NCBI RefSeq assembly: GCF_025938155.1
Contig: NZ_JAPCZG010000004.1
Span: forward strand, 62,001 to 126,000
Length of the DNA: 64,000 nucleotides
Origin: Novosphingobium sp. KCTC 2891
Lineage (GTDB): Bacteria; Pseudomonadota; Alphaproteobacteria; Sphingomonadales; Sphingomonadaceae
Reading direction: 5' to 3'
Part shown: one piece after another, positions 26,722 to 36,253 of the stretch
How the letters are laid out: each line of letters starts with the position of its first letter
How positions within the stretch are numbered: the stretch's first letter is position 1
Notes under the pieces: model-generated
The model's input: only the letters and a program-made list of their open reading frames with translations
What the model was told of the DNA's origin: nothing
Database searches by the model: none
Made by a program: the position numbers and the translations under genes

Positions 26722-26808
26722 GCCCAGATGGCGGAATTGGTAGACGCACCGTCTTCAGGTGGCGGCGCTGGTAACGGCGTGGAGGTTCGAGTCCTCTTCT
26801 GGGCACCA
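26722..26808 (+). tRNA. tRNA-Leu (anticodon CAG)
   Basis: The 87-base gene folds as a class II tRNA. Acceptor GCCCAGA pairs with TCTGGGC. There is a D arm with GGTAGACGC, an anticodon stem CCGTC/GGCGG with loop TTCAGGT (anticodon CAG, decoding CUG), and a long variable arm CGCTGGTAACGGCG. The T loop is TTCGAGT, and CCA is encoded. CUG is the commonest Leu codon in this GC-rich genome. Confidence 0.96.
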
Positions 26809-26833
26809 TTTCTTCTTCCGAGACAGAGCGTGA

Positions 26834-26849
26834 CGGGGCGAAAGCCCCG
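26834..26849 (+). terminator. Short GAAA-loop hairpin downstream of tRNA-Leu(CAG)
   Basis: CGGGGC and GCCCCG enclose a GAAA tetraloop 25 bases after the tRNA 3' end. A TTTT follows only 13 bases later, so termination efficiency is uncertain, but position suits the end of the tRNA transcript. Confidence 0.55.
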
Positions 26850-27083
26850 GAACTCCTCGGCTTTTAGAACGGCCCGCCCGCGGCAGATTCGTCACATCTC
26901 GCCACTCTGGTTTCCCAACTCGGGTGGCATGACGGCGTGGATCGACAGCACGTCTGCACCTCCCTTCAGGCGCGCATGCCCGAAAAGTCGCATGGACGTG
27001 GCGGCCCCTTGCACCCGCTTGTCGCTATTCCCTCAGAACAGGCCGGTCGCGATGCGCGACGAAGCGTTGTGGGCCTCGATCCG

Positions 27084-27809
27084 TTACGCCGCCGCGATGC
27101 GGTAGCCAAAGCCCCGCACGTTTTCGATGCCCGCGCCGCAGCCCTGCAATTTGCGGCGCAGACGGCTGATGTAGACTTCGACGATGTTGGTCAGCGGATC
27201 ATCGTCCATCGTCCATACCGAGCGCAGGATCTCGTGCCGCGAGAACACGCGGCCAGGGGACAGCACCAGCAGGTAGAGGAGGTCCAGTTCCTTCGATGTG
27301 ACCGCGAACGGGCGTCCATCGACGGTGGCCTGCTTGCGCGCATGGTCGATGGTGATGGTCGCGAACGACACCGGGCCGCCAACGAAAACGGCAGGGACCG
27401 CGGGTGGAACGGCAGCGGGAGCCGCGCGGCGGAGCACCGCGTCCATCCTGGCGAGCAGTTCCTCGAAAGCGAATGGCTTGACGATATAGTCGTCGGCGCC
27501 GGCACGCAGCCCCGCAACTCGGTCCTTCACTTCGTCGAGCGCGGTGACCATGATCACGGGGCTGGCCGCGCCCCGCGCGCGCAGTTCCTCGGCGACGGCA
27601 AGGCCGGAGGTATCGGGCAGGAGGACATCCAGGAGGATGAAGTCGAATGGCGCGGCCTGCGCCGCCGCGAGCGCCGCTGCCCCATCCGCCGCGTGCGTCA
27701 CGTCATACCCTTCGGCAGCGAGTCCGCGCGCAAGCGACTGCGCCAGTTCCAGTTCGTCTTCGACAATCAGCAGCCGCACCGCGCCGCGCCCCCGTTCTGT
27801 TCGTGGCAT
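27084..27809 (-). CDS. OmpR/PhoB-family response regulator
   Basis: This 241-residue protein has a receiver domain with phospho-acceptor Asp61 (FILLDVLLPD) and Lys in IVKPFAFEELL. A Pro/Ala linker leads to a winged-helix DNA-binding domain whose recognition region reads DPLTNIVEVYISRLRRKL. It is encoded downstream of, and overlaps, the histidine kinase gene, so the pair form one two-component system. A GTG at 27779 (residue 11) with a G-rich site upstream is an equally plausible start. The stimulus and targets are not evident; the neighbouring M28 peptidase gene is on the same strand. Confidence 0.93.
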   Translation of the reverse strand: MPRTERGRGAVRLLIVEDELELAQSLARGLAAEGYDVTHAADGAAALAAAQAAPFDFILLDVLLPDTSGLAVAEELRARGAASPVIMVTALDEVKDRVAGLRAGADDYIVKPFAFEELLARMDAVLRRAAPAAVPPAVPAVFVGGPVSFATITIDHARKQATVDGRPFAVTSKELDLLYLLVLSPGRVFSRHEILRSVWTMDDDPLTNIVEVYISRLRRKLQGCGAGIENVRGFGYRIAAA

Positions 27810-29359
27810 ATTTCGCCGTCGCCCAGCGGATCGCGCGGGAGACGGATCGAAACGGTCGTGCCGGAACCCTCCTCCGACCGGACCGCGATGGTGCCACCAT
27901 GGGCTTCGATAATGCTGGCCGCAATAGGCAAGCCAAGGCCGAGGTTGCTACCCTCACCGCGCCGTCGTGGCCGCCCGACGCGGTCGAACAGGTGCGGAAT
28001 AAGCGACGGGTCCATGCCATCGCCGCGATCCGCAACTTCGATCACCGCCATGCCCGGTTCCTCCCGGATGACGATGCAAAGGCTGGGCTCGTTCGATGAA
28101 TGCTTGAGCGCGTTGTCGAACAGGATGCGCAGCACCTGGCCGATCCGCAAAGGGTCGATGCGCACGAGGATCGGCCCGGCGTCTGCGACCAGCATCGCCG
28201 TACCGCCATCGGCTTCCACGAGGGCCCGGAATTCGTCGAGCGCCGCGTCGGCAAGGACCGCAAGATCGACCGATACCAGTTCATAGGCCATCACCGGCGC
28301 TTCGGCGCGGGCGATCCGCAGCATATCCTCGACCAGCCGGGCCAGCACCGCGGCATTGCGCACGATGCGCTCCAGGCTGGTGCGCAAGGCTTCGACCGAG
28401 GGTTGGCCTGCACGCAGCGCGACATCGGCCTCACTGCGCAGAACCGCGAGCGGCGTGCGCAGTTCGTGCCCGGCCTCGGCGAGAAAATCCCTTCGCTGGT
28501 CGTTCAGGGCGTGCAGTGACTGGTTGGCCGCGACGAGATCGGCGGTGCGCTGCCGCACGTCATCCTCCAGCCGCTGGTTGGCGGCGGCGAGCCGTGCCTG
28601 CGCGCCTTCGATCTGGGTGGCCATGGCGTTGAAGGAACGGTTGAGGAAACGAAATTCGCGCGGACCGCTTTCGGGGAGATCGGCGCCAAAGTCACCGCTT
28701 GCGATGCGCCGGGTCGATGTCAGCAGGCGGCGTAGCGGATGAAGGACATTCCCGCGCAGCCACAGCAGCACGCCCAGCGCGCCGATGGCGAGGACCACCC
28801 CCGCAGCGAAGAACGCCACTTGCGTTCGTTCAAGCGCGCCGACGGCCCCGACCTGCGCCTCGCGTACCTCCGCCTGTTCTCCCGCGATCCCCGCCATCGC
28901 GGCCGCCCGCCATGCGCTGTCGTCCGCCCCTTCGATCCGGCGATGCAGGCTGTTGCGGATGATCGCGGTGAGGCCCTGCTGTCGCTGCTCCTCGTCCAGC
29001 ATCACGGCCCGCATTTCAGGCGCAAGCGATGAGCCGGAGATGATCGACACTTCGTTGCCGGTTGCACGGTCGATCTTGCCGAGTTGCCCCTCGATCGCGG
29101 CGAACGCCGCGGCGCGATCGGCGTTGCTGCGTAGCCCGCCGGCACCCACCTTCTGCTCGATGCTGTCGCCCAAAACCTGAAGCATCAGGTATTCACGCAT
29201 CGCGGTGGATGCCTGCTCGGCGCGTGCATTCTCGCGGCGGACACTGACCAGGCTGCTTTCGGCGACGAAGCCGGGGACCAGCACCACGGCCACGACCGCG
29301 ACCATGGCAAACGTGATCCGCAAGGAAAGACTGGACCAGATCGGGGATGCGGCGGGCAT
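27767..29359 (-). CDS. Membrane sensor histidine kinase
   Basis: The ATG at 29359 gives 530 residues. A first transmembrane helix lies at about 14-34, then a periplasmic helical region of about 165 residues, then a second helix at about 200-220. A HAMP domain, a coiled coil, the H box (EAGHELRTPLAVL), N box (LFDNALKHSSN) and G boxes (DRGDGMD, GLGLPIA) follow. The kinase overlaps the start of its response regulator. The frame is open further upstream to 29548 but that part overlaps the peptidase gene and lacks membrane character. Confidence 0.93.
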   Translation of the reverse strand: MPAASPIWSSLSLRITFAMVAVVAVVLVPGFVAESSLVSVRRENARAEQASTAMREYLMLQVLGDSIEQKVGAGGLRSNADRAAAFAAIEGQLGKIDRATGNEVSIISGSSLAPEMRAVMLDEEQRQQGLTAIIRNSLHRRIEGADDSAWRAAAMAGIAGEQAEVREAQVGAVGALERTQVAFFAAGVVLAIGALGVLLWLRGNVLHPLRRLLTSTRRIASGDFGADLPESGPREFRFLNRSFNAMATQIEGAQARLAAANQRLEDDVRQRTADLVAANQSLHALNDQRRDFLAEAGHELRTPLAVLRSEADVALRAGQPSVEALRTSLERIVRNAAVLARLVEDMLRIARAEAPVMAYELVSVDLAVLADAALDEFRALVEADGGTAMLVADAGPILVRIDPLRIGQVLRILFDNALKHSSNEPSLCIVIREEPGMAVIEVADRGDGMDPSLIPHLFDRVGRPRRRGEGSNLGLGLPIAASIIEAHGGTIAVRSEEGSGTTVSIRLPRDPLGDGEICHEQNGGAARCGC

Positions 29360-29450
29360 TGGGAATACTCTGGCAGCGGTGGCAGGCTCCGCCCCGGTCT
29401 TGGCATGGCTGCCCGGCGCTGTGAAGCGCAGGGCAGCCCATGGCCGGCGA

Positions 29451-31112
29451 TCAGGGGCGCGCGGCGCGGCTCCGGTCGCGCAGCGCCTTGAACTCCGATC
29501 CCGCCTTCCATTCCGGCCAGCGCGCCGAGCGGGCGAGTTCCTCGCCAATCGTGCCCACCAGCGCCACGTCCATCACCGCGCCGTCGAGGTTCCAGTCCGC
29601 CGTCCAGCGGTCGCAGGCCTGATGATAACACTTGCCGGTATAGGCATCGATCCACGCCTGTCCGGCGGCGGCACCCCCATCGACCAGATCGGAGGCTCCG
29701 GCGATGCCCATCTGCAGGAGCACGGGCACGCCGCGCCGCGCGAACGAGAAGTGATCGGCGCGGTAGAACAGCCCGCGCTCGGGCAATCCCTCGGGCGTCA
29801 CGCGGCGGCCCTGCGCAGCGGCCACGCGGGCCATGTCGTCCTCCAGCGTGTCCTGCCCCTTGCCCACCAGCACCACGTCGCGCGCGCGGCCGGCGGTCTG
29901 GAGAATGTCGAGCGTGAGGTTGGCGACGGTCTTGTCCAGCGGCACCGTGGGATTGGCGGCGAAGTATTCGGAGCCGAGCAGGCCGCGCTCCTCCGCCGTC
30001 CAGGCCGCGAACAGCACGGTGCGTTCGGGCGCCGCCCCGGCCTTCAGCGAACGCGCGATCTCCAGCAGGCCGGCGATGCCCAGCGCATCGTCGTTGGCGC
30101 CCGCGCGGTAGATGTGCCCCTCGGCATCGGGCTTGCCCTTGCCATAGGCATCCCAATGCGCGCCGAACATCACCACTTCATCGGGCCGTGCGGCGCCCGG
30201 AATGCGCGCGAGCACATTGTGGCTTTCGGCCAGTTCGTGCGTGACGGGAATGTCTGCCGAGAATGTCACGCCCTTGAGCGGGACGGGACGGAAGCCGGGC
30301 GAGCGCGCAGCGGCCGAGAGCTTCGCCAGATCCAGTCCGGCCGAGGCGAACAGGCGGGTGGCCGCATCGCCGGCGATCCAGCCCTGCAGCGCGAGCGGCG
30401 TCAGGTCCTGCGGGCGGCGCTCGATGTCGTAGTTCTCGCCGCCGGGGCTGACGACCACATTCCAGCCATATCCGGCGCCGGCGGTATCGTGGACGATCAG
30501 CGCCCCCACCGCGCCCTGGCGGGCGGCTTCCTCGAACTTGTAGGTCCAGCGCCCGTAGTAGGTCATCGTGCGGCCGCCGAACTTGCCGGCAGCCTTGTCG
30601 CCCGGCTTCGCCGCGAAATCGGGATCGTTGACCAGGAAGACCAGGACCTTGCCCTTCAGGTCCATGCCCTTGAAATCGTCCCAGCCGCGTTCGGGCGCCT
30701 TCACCCCGTGGCCGACGAACACCACGGGGGCACTGGCGATGCGGGCGGCGTCATCGGGCCGGATCGTCGAGAGATAGACGTCCTTGCCGGTTTCGAGCGG
30801 CATGGCGCCTGCAGGGACACCGAACGCGAGTTCGCGCGGGGTGCCGAGCCGGGTGTGCAGCAACGGCACCTTCTGCACCCACTGGCCGTCCGGCCCTGCC
30901 GGCTCCAGCCCCAGCGCCTCGAACCGGGCGATCAGATAGCCGATGGTGCGGTCTTCCCCGCGGGTCACCGGCGCGCGCCCCTCAAACGTGTCCGATGCAA
31001 GCGTCCGGACCGTGCGCGTCAGTTCAGCGGGATCGATCTCCATCTTGGCGGAGACGGGATGCGCGGTGCCGGCGAGCAGCGCGGCGGCGAGAGCCATGTG
31101 CCTGATTTTCAT
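29451..31112 (-). CDS. Secreted M28-family metallopeptidase
   Basis: The 553-residue protein starts with a signal peptide (KIRHMALAAALLAGTAHPVSA). A PA-type insert precedes the M28 zinc aminopeptidase domain. The di-zinc ligands and catalytic residues are visible: GAHWDAYG (His), GANDDALG (Asp), TAEERGLLGSE (Glu-Glu), and ADHFSF (His) near the C terminus. It probably acts in the periplasm on peptides released outside the cell. An in-frame ATG 14 codons upstream would disrupt the signal peptide. Confidence 0.92.
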   Translation of the reverse strand: MKIRHMALAAALLAGTAHPVSAKMEIDPAELTRTVRTLASDTFEGRAPVTRGEDRTIGYLIARFEALGLEPAGPDGQWVQKVPLLHTRLGTPRELAFGVPAGAMPLETGKDVYLSTIRPDDAARIASAPVVFVGHGVKAPERGWDDFKGMDLKGKVLVFLVNDPDFAAKPGDKAAGKFGGRTMTYYGRWTYKFEEAARQGAVGALIVHDTAGAGYGWNVVVSPGGENYDIERRPQDLTPLALQGWIAGDAATRLFASAGLDLAKLSAAARSPGFRPVPLKGVTFSADIPVTHELAESHNVLARIPGAARPDEVVMFGAHWDAYGKGKPDAEGHIYRAGANDDALGIAGLLEIARSLKAGAAPERTVLFAAWTAEERGLLGSEYFAANPTVPLDKTVANLTLDILQTAGRARDVVLVGKGQDTLEDDMARVAAAQGRRVTPEGLPERGLFYRADHFSFARRGVPVLLQMGIAGASDLVDGGAAAGQAWIDAYTGKCYHQACDRWTADWNLDGAVMDVALVGTIGEELARSARWPEWKAGSEFKALRDRSRAARP

Positions 31113-31254
31113 GCACGCCGGTCTAGCGCCGGGAGCTTCCCGACGCCAGATCAAGGCGTGCCTCGTTAGCGCCGATGGCGGCTTCGGACACGATCAGATA
31201 GTCAGGATTGGCGCCTGCGGGGATTGCTTGCGGCCAATCGGCTCGATTTGCCGC

Positions 31255-31288
31255 ATGGTCCCGGCCGACCCCATGCCGGCGGGACCAT
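31255..31288. terminator. Hairpin downstream of the SDR gene
   Basis: ATGGTCCC and GGGACCAT form 8-base outer arms, with further CCGGC/GCCGG pairing inside. It lies 12 bases beyond the stop of the minus-strand SDR gene and marks the likely end of the tetR-to-SDR gene group. No U tract follows. Confidence 0.5.
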
Positions 31289-31299
31289 GACGCATCCGA

Positions 31300-32058
31300 T
31301 CAGCGGATGGTTTCGGCGTTGTCGACGACGATGTTGGTGCCGGTGATATGGCGGGATTCGTCGGAGGCGAGGAACACCACCAGGTGGCCGATGTCGGCCG
31401 GAACACCCATGCCAAGGTCGCGGTTCTGCTTGAGCCCCGGATCCTCGGCGTCGAGCGAGGCGACGGCCTGCGCAGTCATCGGCGTGACAATGCCGCCCGG
31501 TGCGATCGAATTGCAGCGGATGCGATAGCCCTGCTCCTGGCAATGCACTGCGATGGAACGGGTCATGGCGATGATCCCGCCCTTGGCCCCGGCATAGGCC
31601 GGGATCGCGCTGATCCCCTTCATGCCTCCGATCGAGGCCATGTTGATGATCGATCCCCCAGGCTGTCCGTCCGCGCCCTTGGTCATGTGCGGGATCGCCG
31701 CCTTGCAACCAAGGAACGTGCCGTCGAGCATGACCTCGACCTGCAACTTGTAGTCGGCGTAGCTCATGTCCTCGATCGTGGCGAAGCGGACGAGGCCGGC
31801 GTTGTTGACCAGCACGTCAAGCCGGCCGAACGCCTTGATCGTCTCGGCCACCACTTCGACCCAGCGGCTTTCGCTGCGCACGTCGTGGTTGAAATAGAGC
31901 GCGCCGGGAATCTCGGCGGCGACTTGCGCCCCGAGATCGTCCTGCACGTCGGTGATGACCACTTTCGCGCCTTCGCGCGCCAGCATTCGCGCGTCCTCTG
32001 CGCCCAACCCCGAAGCGCCTCCCGTGATGATCGCAACCTTGCCCGCAACCCGTCCCAT
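31300..32058 (-). CDS. Short-chain dehydrogenase/reductase
   Basis: This 252-residue classical SDR has the cofactor motif TGGASGLG (about residues 12-19), Asp37 after the second strand suggesting NAD(H) preference (ITDVQDD), NNAG (about 87-90), the catalytic Ser in INMASIGG, and the YAGAK pair (Tyr/Lys). GGGAGAAG stands 4 bases before the ATG, a strong site. It follows the Rieske oxygenase gene by 29 bases, so it probably oxidises an alcohol or dihydrodiol product of that enzyme or its substrate's side chain. Confidence 0.92.
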   Translation of the reverse strand: MGRVAGKVAIITGGASGLGAEDARMLAREGAKVVITDVQDDLGAQVAAEIPGALYFNHDVRSESRWVEVVAETIKAFGRLDVLVNNAGLVRFATIEDMSYADYKLQVEVMLDGTFLGCKAAIPHMTKGADGQPGGSIINMASIGGMKGISAIPAYAGAKGGIIAMTRSIAVHCQEQGYRIRCNSIAPGGIVTPMTAQAVASLDAEDPGLKQNRDLGMGVPADIGHLVVFLASDESRHITGTNIVVDNAETIR

Positions 32059-32087
32059 GTTCTTCTCCCGCTCTGGTGCGAAGGCGC

Positions 32088-33425
32088 TCAACGGCGCCCT
32101 TCGAGGTAGTCGTTGATCACTTCGTGGAAGCGGCGCACGCGCGTCTCCTGCCCGGCAAGGTAGCAATCGCCGAACGCCATGGAGCGCAGGCCCTTCTGCT
32201 GCGTTTCGGCCAGCGACAGATCCTGCGCGAGGAAATCGCCCTGCGCGATCGTCGCCTGGTAATCGCCGAACGTGCCAGCCTCGTGCGCGGCTTCGCGGTA
32301 GGGACGCATCCCGTACAGCGTGGCCACTTCGTCTGCACCGCGCACCTGCGGCACCAGATACCAGTAGTCGAAGGTCGACCAGTTGGGATCTTCCGCATCG
32401 GGTTCGGTGCGGAACACGTGCAGCCCTTCCGGCGTCGCGGTCAGCGTCAGGTTGGGGAAGCAGGTGTGGTGCATCTGGTCGGTCAGCTCATCGTCCGTAA
32501 GCTTTGCGAAATGCTCGTGCCCGCGGCCCGGCCCCAGCCGGCGCCGCGCCTCCTGCAGGGCCAGCCGTCCTTCCTGCGCGCGGCCTTCGAAATCGGCGGG
32601 ATCGATCTCCCATTCCTTCAGCACTTCGGCCCACAACGGCTTGACCTGCTGCGCGTCGGGGTAGCGGCTCGATGGCTGGAGCTTTTCGATCATGCGGTTG
32701 TGCCCGTTGGGGTACATCTCGAAGATCGTGGTCGAGTAGTGATCGTCGATCATCGGCTGGAACTGCGGATGCACCACCGGGATGTGGTAGGCCTCGTTGA
32801 AGTTGTCCGAAGCGAACTTCCAGTTGGTTTTGACGCGCAACGTGCGCCACACCACGCGGGTGTAGTTTTCAAGATCACGGTTGGCGAACAGCGCGGGGAT
32901 CGGATCGAGATATTCAAGCAGCGGCTTGGCGTCCGGATCGAAGCTCCAGAAGATGAAGCCCCCCCACGTCTCGCACCGCAATTCCTTCAGCTTCAGCTTG
33001 CCGCAGGGGTTGCCCTGAGGGAAATCCTCGGGGTCCTGCACCCAGTCCAGCTTGCCGTCGATGCCCCACTTCCAGCCGTGATAGGGGCACGAGAAAGCGT
33101 CCGAAACGCCGCCCTCGGCCACGGTGACCAGCCGGTTTCCGCGATGCATGCAGACATTGAAGAACGCGCGGATCGAACCATCGCGCTGCTTCACCATCAT
33201 CACGGATTCGTGGAGGAAATCGTGGACGATGAAGTCGCCCGGCTCTTCCAGCTGGCTGACCCGGCCGCCGACATGCCAGACCTTCTTCCACATATGCTCC
33301 CATTCACGGGCCGCGAAATCCTTCGACCAGTAGCGGTCTCCGGTGATGGCGTCCCCGCGGGCGGCGGGAACGCGCGCGCCGGGATGGACGGGATAAGTCG
33401 GGCGAGCATCGGCGGTGGTGGTCAT
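32088..33425 (-). CDS. Rieske [2Fe-2S] oxygenase, large subunit
   Basis: The 445 residues carry the Rieske motif Cys92-x-His94 and Cys113-x2-His116 (CMHR, CPYHGW) and the mononuclear iron site NEAYHIPVVHP with His214 and His219. The bridging acidic residue between Rieske and iron centres is Glu211, where naphthalene-dioxygenase-type enzymes have Asp. It is a terminal ring-hydroxylating or N/O-demethylating oxygenase; no ferredoxin or reductase gene is adjacent, so electrons must come from elsewhere. It shares an operon-like group with a SnoaL-like protein, an SDR and a TonB receptor. Confidence 0.93.
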   Translation of the reverse strand: MTTTADARPTYPVHPGARVPAARGDAITGDRYWSKDFAAREWEHMWKKVWHVGGRVSQLEEPGDFIVHDFLHESVMMVKQRDGSIRAFFNVCMHRGNRLVTVAEGGVSDAFSCPYHGWKWGIDGKLDWVQDPEDFPQGNPCGKLKLKELRCETWGGFIFWSFDPDAKPLLEYLDPIPALFANRDLENYTRVVWRTLRVKTNWKFASDNFNEAYHIPVVHPQFQPMIDDHYSTTIFEMYPNGHNRMIEKLQPSSRYPDAQQVKPLWAEVLKEWEIDPADFEGRAQEGRLALQEARRRLGPGRGHEHFAKLTDDELTDQMHHTCFPNLTLTATPEGLHVFRTEPDAEDPNWSTFDYWYLVPQVRGADEVATLYGMRPYREAAHEAGTFGDYQATIAQGDFLAQDLSLAETQQKGLRSMAFGDCYLAGQETRVRRFHEVINDYLEGRR

Positions 33426-33465
33426 CGGGGCCTCCTGGGATCGGGGACGACGTCTGGGCAGGCGA

Positions 33466-33915
33466 TCAGCGTTCGCCGTGGATCTCGGCGAGCGAACCGG
33501 GCAGCGGCATCATCGAGAACATGGAATAGCGCGCGCACTTCCATGCACCGTCGGCCTGCTTCACTGCCTCGAACGTGTATTGCACGTTCACTTCCACGCT
33601 GTTGCCGTCCTTCGACCGGCCAAGGCCGATGACATAGGCGGTCATTGCGGCGTGCTTGCCGTCGTAATGCACCGGACGGAAGTTCGTGATGTAGTGCGCG
33701 TGGTGGCTCATGTCGGCGAAGACGCCATCGAAGAAGGCCTTGATCTCGGCTCGTCCGTTCATCTCGGGCAGGCCGATGCGGGTAAAATCCAGCACGGCGT
33801 CTTCGGTGAACAGGTCCAGCAGCACGTCAACGTCGGCCAGTTTGTCGACCGCATAGCAATAGGCGGTCATGAGATCCTGCAGGGCCACGCGTTCTTCAAG
33901 CGGAATAGCGATCAT
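33466..33915 (-). CDS. SnoaL-like / NTF2-fold protein
   Basis: This 149-residue protein has the cone-shaped NTF2 fold pattern of SnoaL-like proteins (LFTEDAVLDF, then GRAEIKAFF near residue 55 and SHHAHYITN near 70). Members include isomerases, dehydratases and the small subunits of ring-hydroxylating oxygenases. Lying 40 bases upstream of the Rieske gene, it may be a companion beta-type subunit or an enzyme acting on the oxygenase product. Confidence 0.85.
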   Translation of the reverse strand: MIAIPLEERVALQDLMTAYCYAVDKLADVDVLLDLFTEDAVLDFTRIGLPEMNGRAEIKAFFDGVFADMSHHAHYITNFRPVHYDGKHAAMTAYVIGLGRSKDGNSVEVNVQYTFEAVKQADGAWKCARYSMFSMMPLPGSLAEIHGER

Positions 33916-33949
33916 GTCGGTCGATCCTTGTTGATCGGGTAGGGGAAAG

Positions 33950-33983
33950 GGCCGGCCGCAACCGGAGGGAGGCGCGGCCGGCC
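33950..33983 (-). terminator. Strong hairpin between the TonB receptor and SnoaL-like genes
   Basis: Perfect 10-base arms GGCCGGCCGC/GCGGCCGGCC enclose 14 bases, 8 bases beyond the receptor stop, followed on the minus strand by CTTTCCCC. It could end most receptor transcripts while letting some pass into the catabolic genes (an attenuator), or separate two units. Confidence 0.6.
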
Positions 33984-33990
33984 GGCGCCG

Positions 33991-36219
33991 TTACCAGCGC
34001 ACCTTGAAGTCCAGGCCGTATTCGCGCGGGTTGCCCACAGAGGCGAGCGTACCGATGCCCACGAGAGTCAGCTTCTGGCCGTAGTACTTTTCATTGAACA
34101 GGTTGCGGCCCCATGCACCGATCGACCAGGCCTCACCCTCGGGCGACCAGGACAGCGTCGCGTTGACGAGGTTGACCGGCGTGACCAGTTCGGTCGGGCG
34201 GTCGGTGAAGGCAGTGTATTTGCTGCTGGTGTAGGTATACTGGCCCGTCGCGGTGACATTGCCCGAACCCACCGGCTGCTTGACCGTGAAGCCTGCCGAG
34301 GCGTTCCACTTCGGCGCGTTCATCAGGCGGTTGCCGGCATAGCTGACCGCCACGGTGTTGCCGCCCGCATCCAGCACGAAGGTATCGTACTTGGTGTAGT
34401 AGGCATCGAGATAGGCGACAGCGCCGTTCAGCGTAATGCCTTCGACCGGGACCACGGTGGCTTCGAGTTCGAAGCCATTGGTCCGCGCGCCGCCCGCGTT
34501 GCGGATCGCTGCCGAGTTCTTGCCATCGAGGTACGTCAGGTTCTGCGTGACCTGCATGTCCTTGTAGACGTTGTAGAAACCGGCAAGGTTCAGGCGCAGG
34601 TGACGGTCGAGCAGGTCAGCCTTCACGCCCGCCTCGAAAGTATCGAGGTGCTCGGGGTTGAACGGCCCGATGTCTTCCGCACGCGCGATACGACCGGTGA
34701 AGCCGCCCGACTTGAAGCCGCGCGCATAGTAGCCGTAGAGCAGCACGTCCGGGGTCGCCTGCCAGTCGATGCCGACCTTGTAGCCCACGTTGTTCCAGGA
34801 CTTGGCGCCGGCCGCACGAATGAACGAGCCGTTGATGACCGGATCGCCGAAGTTCGAATAGCCGCCTGCAACCGTGGTGAACGAATTAGCCGTGGTCGAG
34901 ACGGCGCTGGTCTTTTCGTGGCTGAAGCGGATGCCACCCTGGATGCGCAGCGTGTCGGTCAGCTGGCCGTAGAGCTGGGCAAAGCCCGAAATCGACCAGT
35001 TCTTCTGATGCTGGCTCTGCGGCTGGCCGAGACCCTTGAGGAACCCGTCGAGCTTGGTGCCCTGCTGCAGGTCGTATTCCTGATCGAAATAGAAGCCGCC
35101 CAGCACCATCTTGATGCGGTCGGTCAGATCGCTGTGCAGGCGCAGTTCCTGCGAGAACTGGTGCTGGTTCGACAGGCGATGGGTCTGCAGCAGGACGGCG
35201 GTGACGCCGTCGTCGTCGCTGTAGAGATCGTTGTCGTACTTGCGGTAGCTGGAGATCGACACCAGCTTGCCCACGCCCGTTTCAAGGTTCTGCGTCAGCG
35301 TCGCGCTGTAGCTGTTGCGGTTGTTGTAGTCGGGCTGGTCGCTGCTGAGGCCGCGCTTGAAATTGAAGCCCGATCCGGTCTCGCCCGGCTGGTAGAACAG
35401 GTCACCGGGATTGGCGATCAGCACGCCCGTCTGCGATCCGTTGCGGGTGCGGTCGTACTCGCCGATCAGCGTCGCGTCATAGCCGCCCGAGGTGTACTTC
35501 AGGTAGCCGCGCAGCGCGGTCATGTCGCGCTTGCCGATGCGGTGGCCGTCCGAATAGCTGCGGAAGAACCCGTCGGAGCCGGTGTGCAGCACCGAAACCT
35601 TGCCCGCGAGGCCCTCGGCGATGGGGAAATTCATCGCGGCGTTGAGATCAAGCCGGTTGTAGTTGCCATAGACGACCTGCGCCTCGCCGCCGAACTGGCC
35701 GGTGGGCTGCTTGGTGACCACGTTGACGACGCCGCCGGTGGTGTTGGCACCGAACAGCGTGCCCTGCGGCCCGCGCAGGATTTCCACCCGCTCGATGTCG
35801 AACAGCGAAAGCAGCGCGCCGGTGTTGACGCCCACGGGCACGCCATCGACCACCACCGACACGGTCGTGCCGACATAGGGGTCGGCATCGTTCACGCCGA
35901 CGCCGCGAATGGTGAACACTGCCGAATCCGGCGAGTTCGAGAAGCTGTTGATCTGGACGTTCGGAATCGAGTTGGCGAGGCCCTGGATGTCCTTCACCTG
36001 CGCGCGCTCCAGCGCGGCGCCGCTGACCGAGGTAACCGCGATCGGCACCCTCTGAAGGTTTTCCGCCCGCTTCTGTGCGGTCACGACGATTTCCTCGACG
36101 CCGCCGCCCGATGCAGCCTGCGGCGCATCCTGCGCGTGCGCGGCGCTCGTCCCCAGGAATGCTCCGATCATCGCCGTCGATGCCGTCAGCGCGGCGCGCG
36201 CGAAAACGCGTGTGGTCAC
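33991..36219 (-). CDS. TonB-dependent outer-membrane receptor
   Basis: The 742-residue protein begins with a signal peptide ending near SAAHAQD, then a TonB-box-like EEIVVTAQKR, a plug domain (about 60-180, with RGPQGTLFGANTTGGVVNVVT), and a 22-strand barrel ending in the Phe/Trp-type terminus DFKVRW. A GTG start is chosen because GGGAGAGG stands 7 bases upstream. Its place with an oxygenase group and a TetR regulator suggests uptake of the organic substrate rather than a siderophore, as is common in sphingomonads. Confidence 0.94.
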   Translation of the reverse strand: MTTRVFARAALTASTAMIGAFLGTSAAHAQDAPQAASGGGVEEIVVTAQKRAENLQRVPIAVTSVSGAALERAQVKDIQGLANSIPNVQINSFSNSPDSAVFTIRGVGVNDADPYVGTTVSVVVDGVPVGVNTGALLSLFDIERVEILRGPQGTLFGANTTGGVVNVVTKQPTGQFGGEAQVVYGNYNRLDLNAAMNFPIAEGLAGKVSVLHTGSDGFFRSYSDGHRIGKRDMTALRGYLKYTSGGYDATLIGEYDRTRNGSQTGVLIANPGDLFYQPGETGSGFNFKRGLSSDQPDYNNRNSYSATLTQNLETGVGKLVSISSYRKYDNDLYSDDDGVTAVLLQTHRLSNQHQFSQELRLHSDLTDRIKMVLGGFYFDQEYDLQQGTKLDGFLKGLGQPQSQHQKNWSISGFAQLYGQLTDTLRIQGGIRFSHEKTSAVSTTANSFTTVAGGYSNFGDPVINGSFIRAAGAKSWNNVGYKVGIDWQATPDVLLYGYYARGFKSGGFTGRIARAEDIGPFNPEHLDTFEAGVKADLLDRHLRLNLAGFYNVYKDMQVTQNLTYLDGKNSAAIRNAGGARTNGFELEATVVPVEGITLNGAVAYLDAYYTKYDTFVLDAGGNTVAVSYAGNRLMNAPKWNASAGFTVKQPVGSGNVTATGQYTYTSSKYTAFTDRPTELVTPVNLVNATLSWSPEGEAWSIGAWGRNLFNEKYYGQKLTLVGIGTLASVGNPREYGLDFKVRW

Positions 36220-36253
36220 GATATGCCTCTCCCTTTCAACAACGCGGACCGGC

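Noticed and set aside
26937..28286. A 449-codon open frame on the + strand after tRNA-Leu(CAG)
   Set aside because: It is antisense to a clear response regulator and histidine kinase; its composition is Arg/Ala/Asp shadow sequence.
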